Positions 1 to 5,886 of a stretch of 5,935 bases of DNA are shown piece by piece. A program made the translations under genes and the position numbers. Positions within the stretch are counted from its first letter, which is position 1, and the number at the start of each line of letters is the position of its first letter. The DNA comes from Anaerolineales bacterium UBA6668 (GTDB lineage: Bacteria; Chloroflexota; Anaerolineae; Anaerolineales; UBA6668), in NCBI GenBank assembly GCA_002455215.1, contig DKKK01000136.1, forward strand, positions 21,798 through 27,732. Direction: 5' to 3'. The notes beneath the pieces are model-generated. The model was not told where the DNA came from and did no database searches. It was given only the letters and a program-made list of their open reading frames with translations.

Positions 1-66
1 TTTCCACTAGCCTGAGCAGTTACTCCTAAAAAAAAGCAAAAATCCGCAATTTGTGTGACCGCGCTC

Positions 67-94
67 AGTATAAAAAATCTTGCCTTCCAGCCAA
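67..94 (-). promoter_or_regulatory. Possible leftward sigma70-like promoter beyond the lys unit
   Basis: On the minus strand TTGGCT (94-89) is followed after 16 bases by TATACT (72-67). This matches the -35 consensus at 4 of 6 positions and the -10 at 5 of 6. It lies just past the hairpin that seems to end the lys unit, where a promoter for the next leftward gene would be expected. That gene is outside the window: positions 1-60 hold an 8-base T-run and an AGGAG on the minus strand but no coding start I can defend. The surrounding AT-richness makes a chance match quite possible. Confidence 0.25.
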
Positions 95-99
95 ACCTA

Positions 100-127
100 A
101 AAGGGAGACTCAGAAAAGTCTCCCTTT
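100..127 (-). terminator. Hairpin terminator after hcs
   Basis: A perfect 11-bp stem pairs 100-110 with 117-127 around a six-base loop (111-116). The arms are AAAGGGAGACT and AGTCTCCCTTT. On the minus strand the hairpin starts 26 bases after the hcs stop codon, and its 3' arm runs into TTTT, giving a short U-tract. That fits a Rho-independent terminator for the lysZ-lysJ-hcs unit. The U-tract is short and partly inside the stem, so termination may be incomplete. On the plus strand the stem is not followed by a useful T-run. Confidence 0.7.
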
Positions 128-153
128 GCGTGAAATTAACAGCCAGCGGCGGT

Positions 154-1317
154 TTAAGCGGCTTCTAAATCCGGTGCGCCTTGTTTTGCCCAGCGGAACA
201 ACAGCAAATCCACATCGTCCAAGGTTAGGCGTTTGTGGTCGGCAATGCTTTTGATATGTTGGGCAATATCCTTAAGCGTATCATCCGACAAATCCAGCCC
301 CAACTGCACGGCACGGTCTTTGATTGCGTTCCAGCCAGTGAGCTTGTGCGCAATGGAAATGTAACGAGTTAGTCCAAAGTCAGCGGGGTTGAGAATCTCG
401 TAAGTCTCTGGGTTATTGAGCACCGCTTTGGCGTGAATGCCCGCTTTGTGGGTGAAGGCGGTTAGCCCGGTGACAAAATGATTGAAAGGGATGCCAATGC
501 CCACCTTGCGGCTAACAATTTCATCCAAGTGGCGCAATTGGGTCAGGTCATACTTGCGCATCACCGTCTCGCGGTCATAGGCATACATGCGGGCGATAAA
601 ACCTTCCAGCGCAGTGATACCATTGCGTTCACCAATACCCAGCACGGTAGTGTCAATGTGAGTCGCCCCTGCCGCCAAAGCACTGTAAGCATTGGCAATG
701 GCGCAACCGGTGTCATTGTGCCCATGAAATTCAATATCGGCATGAGTCAATTTGCGGAGCATACTGACAAAATTGAAAACTTTGTTGGGGTTCGCAACAC
801 CCACCGTATCTGCCACCCCAAAGCGGTTTACCACCCCCAAACTGTCAATCGCCAGATACACGCGCAACAAATCAGCGGTGCCACTGCGAAAGCTGTCTTC
901 GGTGGAGAAGCGCAAAATAATGTTGGGAGCTTGTTGGCGCACCCAAGTGAGCACATCGGCGGCTAGGTCAATGATTTGCTCAATGCTTTTGCCGTGGCTA
1001 AACTCGCGCAAATAGCTAGATGTGCCAATCACAATGTCCAGCCCATCCACGCCGGTTTCCAGTGCCATGGCAACATCGTCCTTATGACAGCGAATATGCG
1101 TCAATATCTTGCTTTTAAGCCCCAAATTGGCAATGATGGCACAATCTTCCCGCGATTGCGGCGAAGCTTGTGGGGAAGTGAGTTCGATAAATTCCGCCCC
1201 AAATTCAGACAGGGCGGTTGCGATTTCGATTTTATCGGCGGTGTTAAAATCTGCACCGACAAACTGTTCTCCTTCGCGCAGGGTTGATTCAATAATGGCG
1301 TAGTTTTCGAGTGACAT
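154..1317 (-). CDS. hcs: Homocitrate synthase (Lys20/Thermus type)
   Basis: Homocitrate synthase condenses acetyl-CoA with 2-oxoglutarate to homocitrate, the first committed step of lysine synthesis by the alpha-aminoadipate route. The 387-residue cytoplasmic protein begins with the DRE-TIM metallolyase signature [10 protein letters not shown] (residues 10-19), containing the catalytic Arg-Glu pair R14/E15. HGHND at 198-202 supplies the two metal-ligand histidines. THIRCH (73-78), GERNGIT (229-235), [10 protein letters not shown] (289-298) and KLTGWNAIK (325-333) are hallmarks of fungal Lys20 and Thermus enzymes rather than of isopropylmalate or citramalate synthases. The length matches the short homocitrate synthases that lack the LeuA-type regulatory domain. 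Lysine feedback inhibition at the substrate site is known for these relatives but cannot be shown here. It is the last gene of the unit, 26 bases after lysJ, and is followed by a hairpin. The start has no Shine-Dalgarno but sits exactly where the family N-terminus begins. The family call is strong; substrate specificity is inferred from motifs and neighbours. Confidence 0.95.
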   Translation of the reverse strand: MSLENYAIIESTLREGEQFVGADFNTADKIEIATALSEFGAEFIELTSPQASPQSREDCAIIANLGLKSKILTHIRCHKDDVAMALETGVDGLDIVIGTSSYLREFSHGKSIEQIIDLAADVLTWVRQQAPNIILRFSTEDSFRSGTADLLRVYLAIDSLGVVNRFGVADTVGVANPNKVFNFVSMLRKLTHADIEFHGHNDTGCAIANAYSALAAGATHIDTTVLGIGERNGITALEGFIARMYAYDRETVMRKYDLTQLRHLDEIVSRKVGIGIPFNHFVTGLTAFTHKAGIHAKAVLNNPETYEILNPADFGLTRYISIAHKLTGWNAIKDRAVQLGLDLSDDTLKDIAQHIKSIADHKRLTLDDVDLLLFRWAKQGAPDLEAA

Positions 1318-1343
1318 TTTTTATTGGGTGTTTTTGAAAAGGT

Positions 1344-2525
1344 TTAGGATTTGGCGTTTAGGTTGCTGGCGAGCGTCTCTAGCACAATGGCAAGCGCGGC
1401 ACGCCAGTCTTCTTCACTGATAATCAAAGGGGGCAACAAACGTAAGGTGGTGGGTCCTGCATTGAGAGCAATGACCCCTTTTTCTTGCAGGGCATCCAAA
1501 TAGGGTGCGACTTTTTGTTTTAGCTCCAAGCCGACCATCAACCCTAAGCCGCGCACTTCACGCACAATGGGCAATTTTGCTTGGGTAAAGGTTTCAAAAG
1601 CGATTTGCCCCAAAATAGCGGCGCGTTGAGGTAAGTTCTCTTCTTCAAGCACTTCTAGGGTGGCAATGGCGGCGGCGCAAGCCAGCGGGTTGCCACCAAA
1701 AGTGCTTCCGTGCATACCGGGTTCCAACTTGTCGGCAATCGCCTGAGTCATCAGCACCGCCCCAATCGGAAAGCCCCCGCCCAACGATTTGGCTAGCGTA
1801 ATGATATCTGGCTGAATCTGGCTGTGTTCACTGGCAAACCATTTTCCAGTACGTCCAAGCCCGGTTTGAATCTCATCCACCACCAGCAAAGCACCATGCT
1901 GGCGGCACAGTGCTTGCACCCCTTGCAAATATTCTTGACTGGCTGGGCGCACCCCTCCTTCCCCTTGCACCACTTCCACAAACACTGCGGCGGTGTTTTC
2001 GTTCATCGCTTCTGCCAGTTCGTCTAATTTTTCATAGGCAACTTGCGTGACATCCGGCAAAAGCGGCAAAAACGGTTCTTGATATTTGGGTGTGCCTGTC
2101 AATGAGAGTGCCCCCATGCTTCGCCCATGAAAACTGCGCTTGGTGCTGATGAGCCCGGTGCGTCCGGTGCTGGCACGGGCAAACTTAATGGCGGCTTCGT
2201 TGGCTTCGGTGCCGCTATTGCATAGGAAAACCCTTTGCAAGTGGCGCGGAGCAACACGGGTTAGTTTTTGCAACAACTGCGCACGGCGGTCATTGTAAAA
2301 TGCTTCGGAACAAGTGAGTAAGGTTTGGGCTTGCGCCGTGATGGCTTGCACGACAGCTGGGTGACAGTGCCCGATGTTGGCAACCGAAATGCCGCTCGCA
2401 CAGTCAATATATTCGCGGTTTTGGTCATCCCACAAGCGGGAGCCTTGCCCGCGCACAAGGGTAAGATTGCGCTTGCCGTACACACCGGAAGTGAATTGCG
2501 TTTCGAGTTCTTGGAAGGTAGTCAT
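1344..2525 (-). CDS. lysJ: LysW-lysine/acetylornithine aminotransferase
   Basis: This is a class III, PLP-dependent aminotransferase of 393 residues. It should transfer an amino group from glutamate to LysW-bound aminoadipate semialdehyde, giving LysW-lysine. Enzymes of this type may also act on acetylornithine semialdehyde in arginine synthesis. Visible features are the N-terminal SGVYGKRNLTLVRGQG segment (13-28), typical of LysJ, the phosphate-binding SGTEANEA (104-111), VVDEIQTGLGRTGK with cofactor aspartate D217 (215-228), the Schiff-base lysine K246 in TLAKSLGGG, and STFGGNP (274-280). All catalytic elements are intact and the length is normal. It lies between lysZ (96-base gap) and hcs (26-base gap) on the same strand, consistent with one transcript. 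No Shine-Dalgarno precedes the start, and the 27 bases before it contain no G on the sense strand. ArgD remains an alternative name. The neighbouring LysZ and homocitrate synthase favour a lysine role, perhaps with dual function. Confidence 0.93.
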   Translation of the reverse strand: MTTFQELETQFTSGVYGKRNLTLVRGQGSRLWDDQNREYIDCASGISVANIGHCHPAVVQAITAQAQTLLTCSEAFYNDRRAQLLQKLTRVAPRHLQRVFLCNSGTEANEAAIKFARASTGRTGLISTKRSFHGRSMGALSLTGTPKYQEPFLPLLPDVTQVAYEKLDELAEAMNENTAAVFVEVVQGEGGVRPASQEYLQGVQALCRQHGALLVVDEIQTGLGRTGKWFASEHSQIQPDIITLAKSLGGGFPIGAVLMTQAIADKLEPGMHGSTFGGNPLACAAAIATLEVLEEENLPQRAAILGQIAFETFTQAKLPIVREVRGLGLMVGLELKQKVAPYLDALQEKGVIALNAGPTTLRLLPPLIISEEDWRAALAIVLETLASNLNAKS

Positions 2526-2621
2526 TGGAAAAGAAATTTGAGAAAAGGGAGGCGTTTTGTTGCGCCGAGAGTGCGAAAAATCACTGGAACGCGGGTTGAA
2601 ACCAGCCTACACAAGGCATAG
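2526..2621 (-). other. lysZ-lysJ intergenic leader
   Basis: This 96-base gap between lysZ and lysJ is the longest inside the unit. I see no small gene and no strong promoter in it. The only pairing is weak: GGCG (2551-2554) with CGCC (2563-2566), and TAACGG/CCGTTA arms around the lysZ stop codon near 2623-2654. The 27 bases next to the lysJ start (2526-2552) are pyrimidine-rich and G-free on the minus strand. The spacing would allow an internal promoter or an RNA-processing site, but nothing seen demands one. Confidence 0.4.
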
Positions 2622-3446
2622 CTAACGGCTGATTTGTGTCCCACCCCCGTTAAGCGCGTGGCTAAGCGGGTTTGGCACACGAGCAGACGAAATGACAACT
2701 TGTGCCACCCCGCCTTGCAAGGCTTCTTGTGCCGCCAACACCTTGCGCTTCATCCGTCCCTGCGCATATTGCTCTAATGCTTCGGGCAATTTGCTGGCAG
2801 GCAAGCTGGCTATCAGGCTGGCTTCATCTGGAAAATTGCGATACAGCCCCGTCACATTGGTTAATAAAACCAACGTTTGGGCGTGTAGTGCGGCGGCAAT
2901 GGCGGCGGCGGCGCGGTCGCCATCCACATTCAGCGGCTCGTTGAGTTGGCTAATCGCTAGGGGTGCGACCACAGGCGTAAAACCGGCGGATAGCAGTAGG
3001 CTCAAGCCGTCTGCCGCCACCTGTTCAATGGTGCCAGTAAAATCATCCCGCAAAACCTTGCGTTTGCCATTTTCCACAATACGCAACATTTCCTTGCGGC
3101 GTGCCTGCAACGTTTTGCCATCCAGCCCGCTTAGCCCAAAGGCATTGCAACCCAGCCCTTGCAATTGGGCGACAATCTGGCGATTGAGCAAGCCAGTTGC
3201 CATGAGAAAAATTTCCAGCGTGCGGGCATCGGTGTAGCGGCTGGTGTGGCCACTTTCGCTGGTGACAAAGCGCGGTGGGTGTCCGATTTGCTCGCCGAGA
3301 CTATTTGCCAGCCCGGAACCGCCATGCACCACCACAACCGGCTTGCCAGCTTGCACTTGGGCGGCAATATCGGCACACGTTGGCTCAATCGGCACACCAT
3401 CTGCGCCGCCAATTTTAATAACAATGGGAGAAATGAGATTGGACAT
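2622..3446 (-). CDS. lysZ: [LysW]-aminoadipate kinase
   Basis: This 274-residue amino-acid-kinase-family enzyme should phosphorylate the side-chain carboxyl of alpha-aminoadipate carried on LysW, the step before reduction by LysY. Visible motifs are KIGGADG (11-17) and HGG (41-43), the nucleotide-phosphate glycines; GHPPRFVT with SRYTD (55-62 and 69-73) around the substrate site; GLSGLDG (104-110); NVDGD (173-177); PDEASL (206-211); and QGRMKRKV (229-236) with the catalytic-lysine region. GHPPRF, SRYTD, GLSGLDG and AQGRMKRK resemble Thermus LysZ more than ordinary ArgB, which usually has an RVTD-type motif. The start is set at 3446 because the family begins within a few residues of the KIGG strand. 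The frame stays open 93 codons further, to 3725, but only through a low-complexity heptad array. No Shine-Dalgarno is present. It is first in the lysZ-lysJ-hcs unit. Acetylglutamate kinase is the alternative and is less likely. Confidence 0.92.
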   Translation of the reverse strand: MSNLISPIVIKIGGADGVPIEPTCADIAAQVQAGKPVVVVHGGSGLANSLGEQIGHPPRFVTSESGHTSRYTDARTLEIFLMATGLLNRQIVAQLQGLGCNAFGLSGLDGKTLQARRKEMLRIVENGKRKVLRDDFTGTIEQVAADGLSLLLSAGFTPVVAPLAISQLNEPLNVDGDRAAAAIAAALHAQTLVLLTNVTGLYRNFPDEASLIASLPASKLPEALEQYAQGRMKRKVLAAQEALQGGVAQVVISSARVPNPLSHALNGGGTQISR

Positions 3447-3561
3447 AGTGATAGGTTGAAATTGGGAGATGGAAGGCGGAAGACGGGATATGGAAGACGG
3501 AATACGGAATACGGGATATGGAAGACGGGATACGGGATACGGAATACGGAATACGGAAGAC

Positions 3562-3585
3562 GGGATATGGGATATGGGATATGGG
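3562..3585 (+). other. Predicted G-quadruplex motif 1
   Basis: Inside the heptad array, three successive GATATGG units create four GGG tracts, each separated by the four-base loop ATAT. This is a canonical G3N4 intramolecular quadruplex pattern on the plus strand. That strand is the template for leftward (lysZ) transcription. The motif is directly visible; folding in the cell is inference. Confidence 0.5.
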
Positions 3586-3631
3586 AGACGAGAGATGGGA
3601 TACGGGATGTGGGAGACGAGAGATAGGATAC

Positions 3632-3662
3632 GGGATGTGGGAAGCGGGAGATGGGAAGCGGG
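3632..3662 (+). other. Predicted G-quadruplex motif 2
   Basis: Five GGG tracts (3632-3634, 3639-3641, 3646-3648, 3653-3655, 3660-3662) are spaced by four-base loops (ATGT, AAGC, AGAT, AAGC). A further three tracts lie at 3674-3690. Any four of the five could form a three-layer quadruplex on the plus strand. The pattern follows from the heptad period, so it may be a by-product of the repeat rather than selected. Confidence 0.5.
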
Positions 3663-3717
3663 AGATGGAAGACGGGAGATGGGAAGCGGGCTAGAACAAA
3701 ACAGGTGTAATTCAATC

Positions 3718-3732
3718 TTCAGCATGTCTGAA
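3718..3732. promoter_or_regulatory. Short dyad TTCAG-N5-CTGAA, possible operator
   Basis: A perfect inverted repeat of five-base arms (3718-3722 and 3728-3732) surrounds CATGT. It lies between the long heptad array and the promoter region, on the lysZ side. T3719 and A3731 also satisfy the loose T-N11-A form of LysR-type sites. A five-base dyad is common by chance and no regulator gene is visible, so this is a candidate only. Confidence 0.2.
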
Positions 3733-3758
3733 CTGCGCCAAATCCTAACATAACAGCC

Positions 3759-3770
3759 AGCCAGCTGGCT
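3759..3770. promoter_or_regulatory. 12-bp perfect palindrome AGCCAGCTGGCT
   Basis: A gapless 12-base palindrome lies just upstream of the galactosidase promoter, ending 12 bases before the TTGAAA hexamer. Its position suits an activator or repressor site for either divergent gene. It is surrounded by related bits (AGCCAGCC before it and GCTAGC at 3768-3773). The symmetry is certain, but the regulatory role is inferred from position. Confidence 0.3.
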
Positions 3771-3782
3771 AGCTTACAAATT

Positions 3783-3810
3783 TTGAAATTATCGGATAAT
3801 GAATTATAAT
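3783..3810 (+). promoter_or_regulatory. Sigma70-type promoter for the GH42 gene
   Basis: TTGAAA (3783-3788, 5 of 6 to consensus) and a perfect TATAAT (3805-3810) are 16 bases apart in an AT-rich stretch. Transcription would start near 3816-3818, leaving a leader of roughly 63 bases before the galactosidase ATG. The palindromic surroundings of the -10 (ATTATAAT, 3803-3810) also present TATAAT on the minus strand (3808-3803), but no good minus-strand -35 lies at the right distance. A shared divergent promoter is therefore possible but unproven. Confidence 0.6.
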
Positions 3811-3825
3811 CATCCACCAACTTAA

Positions 3826-3868
3826 CTAACCTAATCCCTAATCCCTAACTCCCTAACCCCTAACTTCC
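3826..3868 (+). repeat. CTAAYCC heptad-like repeat in the GH42 leader
   Basis: CTAA recurs at 3826, 3831, 3838, 3845, 3853 and 3860, at spacings of 5, 7, 7, 8 and 7 bases. The cleanest units are CTAATCC, CTAATCC and CTAACCC. The series ends 11 bases before the GH42 start codon and lies wholly within the predicted leader. It is distinct in sequence from the 3466-3689 array but shares its period and a CC-plus-TA core when both are read in the direction of the adjacent gene. The stretch contains no G. The remaining intergenic bases, 3690-3825, hold only the dyads and promoter listed separately. Confidence 0.75.
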
Positions 3869-3879
3869 AACTACCCATT

Positions 3880-5874
3880 ATGCAATTAGGTGTCTGTTAC
3901 TATCCCGAACATTGGAACCCAAACCGCTGGGCGATAGACGCACAACAAATGCGTTCAATCGGCTTGGAAATTGTGCGCATTGCCGAGTTTAGCTGGCAAA
4001 AAATTGAGCCAGTTGAAGGAAATTATCAATGGGATTGGCTGGACACTGCAATTGAAACACTTTCGGCGGCAGGTCTAAAACTGATACTCGGAACACCCAC
4101 CGCCACCCCCCCACCGTGGCTGTGCCAACAATACCCTGAAATCCTACCGGTTGACGCGCTGGGGCATACCCGTCACTATGGCAGTCGGCGCCACTACTGC
4201 CCCAATAGCCCCGCCTATCACCAACACAGCCAACGCATCGTGCAGGCACTAGCGGAACGCTACGGGCACGACTCGCGGGTCATTGGTTGGCAGATTGACA
4301 ATGAATTTGGCGACCACGACACCGCCCGTTGCTACTGCCAACATTGCACACACGCCTATCAAGCCTGGCTGAAAACTCGCTACGGCACATTGGAAACGCT
4401 CAATGAAGCTTGGGGGGCAGTCTTTTGGAGTCAATCCTATACCGATTGGGCGCAAATTCGCCTGCCCAACCTGACGGTGGTCAACCCCAACCCAAGTGCT
4501 GTGTTGGATTACTACCGCTTTGCCAGCGACTCTGTCGTCAACTATCAAAAATTGCAATTAGACCTTTTGCGCCAACTCGCTCCTTCGCATTTTGTCACCA
4601 CCAACTTGCTGGGTAGCTATCACGATTTGGATTATCACAAATTGGCGCAAGGGCTAGATTTTGTCAGTTGGGATAGCTACCCCACCGGCTACACCGAAAC
4701 CCACGGGCACCGCTTGTACCCGCCGGGTGAACGTCCCCAATTTGCCTTTGATGTCGGCGACCCGTATGTAATTGGCTTTTGCCACGCCCTGACCTATGGC
4801 TTACTGCGCCGCCCATTTTGGATCATGGAGCAACAAATCGGCAATGTGAACTGGACCGACTACAATACTGGCGTGCGCCCGGGCACCCCGCGCTTGTGGT
4901 CCTGGCACGCCGCCGGGCACGGGGCAGATGTGGTGGTTTTCTTTCGCTGGCGGGCGTGTTTGTTTGCCCAAGAGCAATATCATTCCGGCGTGTTGAATCA
5001 TGCCGCCGAACCCGCGCTGGGTTGGGATGAAATCCTATCCTTGCAGGCAGAACAGGCAGAGTTAAAGCAATTCACCGCCCAACCGCCCACAGCCAAAGTC
5101 GCCTTACTGCTAGATTACGAAAACTTGTGGGCAATTCAACTGCAACCGCACCGCAAAGAGTTCACCTACTTGCGCCACTTGTTTGTTTGGTATTGCGCCT
5201 TGCAAGCCTTGGCAATTCCAGTGGAAATTGTTGCGCATCGCGCCGACTTCTCTCAGTTCCAATGCGTCATTGCGCCGACCTTGCACATCAATGATGACGG
5301 GCTGGCGGAACGCTTGCAGGCATTTGCCGCGCAAGGAGGGCAGGTGGTGGTGGGCATTCGCAGTGGGTTTAAGACCGAAAGCAACCGCGTAACGGATGCG
5401 CCATTGCCGGGCGTGTATCGAACGCTTTTGGGAAGTAAGGTGCAGGCATGGAGCAGTCTGCCCCCGCAAGTGCAGTGCGCATTGGAAAGCGCATCGCCCG
5501 CCGCCGCAGGCTTGCACATTGCCGAACCCGCCGGGCAGTGGGTGGAAAGCCTGCACAGCGAGACCTCCCAAGTGTTACTCACTTATGCTAGTGGATTGTA
5601 CTCCGGCAAAGCGGCACTCACCTGTCAAGCGCATGGGAGTGGCAATGCCTACACTTTTGGCTGGTATCCCAGTGTCGGGCAAGCGCGTACCTTTTTGGCA
5701 TGGCTGGCAGAACGACACGCCATGCCGCGCCTGGTAGAAGCACTTCCCTATGGGGTATTTGCCACCCAACGTGGGGCACAAACGCTCTTGCTAAACTTTT
5801 TAGACACGCCGCAGGATGTAGAAGTCGGCGGCAGGCGACATTCACTTGCCGCCCGCGATGTGAAGGTGGTGTAG
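3880..5874 (+). CDS. GH42 beta-galactosidase
   Basis: The enzyme hydrolyses terminal beta-D-galactosyl residues from lactose-like or plant-derived galacto-oligosaccharides. With no signal peptide or membrane segment it should be cytoplasmic and act on imported sugars. The 664-residue protein starts GVCYYPEHW (4-12), the standard GH42 opening, which fixes the start. A TIM-barrel domain covers about 1-395. The acid/base is E142 in QIDNEFG and the nucleophile is E317 in FWIMEQQIG, close to E141 and E312 of the Thermus A4 enzyme. C107, C151, C153 and C156 reproduce that enzyme's zinc site. A trimerisation-type domain (about 400-600) and a small C-terminal beta domain follow, so the protein is full length. 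It appears monocistronic, with its own promoter and no sugar transporter or regulator visible in the window. There is no Shine-Dalgarno. The exact sugar substrate cannot be read from sequence. Confidence 0.96.
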   Translation: MQLGVCYYPEHWNPNRWAIDAQQMRSIGLEIVRIAEFSWQKIEPVEGNYQWDWLDTAIETLSAAGLKLILGTPTATPPPWLCQQYPEILPVDALGHTRHYGSRRHYCPNSPAYHQHSQRIVQALAERYGHDSRVIGWQIDNEFGDHDTARCYCQHCTHAYQAWLKTRYGTLETLNEAWGAVFWSQSYTDWAQIRLPNLTVVNPNPSAVLDYYRFASDSVVNYQKLQLDLLRQLAPSHFVTTNLLGSYHDLDYHKLAQGLDFVSWDSYPTGYTETHGHRLYPPGERPQFAFDVGDPYVIGFCHALTYGLLRRPFWIMEQQIGNVNWTDYNTGVRPGTPRLWSWHAAGHGADVVVFFRWRACLFAQEQYHSGVLNHAAEPALGWDEILSLQAEQAELKQFTAQPPTAKVALLLDYENLWAIQLQPHRKEFTYLRHLFVWYCALQALAIPVEIVAHRADFSQFQCVIAPTLHINDDGLAERLQAFAAQGGQVVVGIRSGFKTESNRVTDAPLPGVYRTLLGSKVQAWSSLPPQVQCALESASPAAAGLHIAEPAGQWVESLHSETSQVLLTYASGLYSGKAALTCQAHGSGNAYTFGWYPSVGQARTFLAWLAERHAMPRLVEALPYGVFATQRGAQTLLLNFLDTPQDVEVGGRRHSLAARDVKVV

Positions 5875-5886
5875 GGGCAGGACTAG

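Larger units (their letters stand above)
3466..3689. repeat. 32-unit degenerate heptad tandem array (RADRYGG)
   Basis: Exactly 224 bases form 32 seven-base units in unbroken register. Every unit has A at position 2. Position 1 is A or G, position 3 is T, G or A, position 4 is A or G, and position 5 is C or T. Positions 6-7 are GG in all but three units. The commonest units are GATATGG, AAGACGG and GAGATGG (five each), then GATACGG and AATACGG (four each). On the minus strand the unit reads CCRYHTY. The array ends 19 bases before the lysZ start codon, so it would lie in the lysZ leader if transcription starts beyond it. Because 7 is not a multiple of 3 and the units avoid stop codons, several frames on both strands stay open through it. 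The resulting peptides, such as SRLPYPV-like heptapeptides, are best read as artefacts. Cyanobacteria are known to carry heptanucleotide tandem repeats of other sequences; I do not recognise this family by name. Confidence 0.93.

Noticed and set aside
51..74. Plus-strand promoter TTGTGT with TATAAA
   Set aside because: The hexamers are only 12 bases apart, too close for a sigma70 promoter, and no plus-strand gene follows.
478..966. Plus-strand 162-residue open frame inside hcs
   Set aside because: It lies wholly antisense to a strongly conserved homocitrate synthase and shows no family motif. It is a shadow of the real gene.
3466..3689. CRISPR array
   Set aside because: The units are seven bases long with no spacers between them, and no cas gene is nearby. 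It is a simple tandem repeat.
3131..3753. Long open frames on both strands running through the heptad array, coding proline/arginine- or glycine/tyrosine-rich repeats
   Set aside because: A seven-base unit without stop codons keeps several frames open on both strands. None has a recognisable domain outside the overlap with lysZ, and the peptide repeats merely mirror the DNA repeat.
3826..3868. Telomere-like repeat marking a replicon end
   Set aside because: CTAAYCC resembles telomeric sequence superficially, but it is short, irregular in spacing and internal, lying between a promoter and a normal gene.
5110..5571. Minus-strand 153-residue open frame inside the galactosidase
   Set aside because: It is antisense to the GH42 middle domain, has a composition expected of a complementary frame and shows no recognisable motif.
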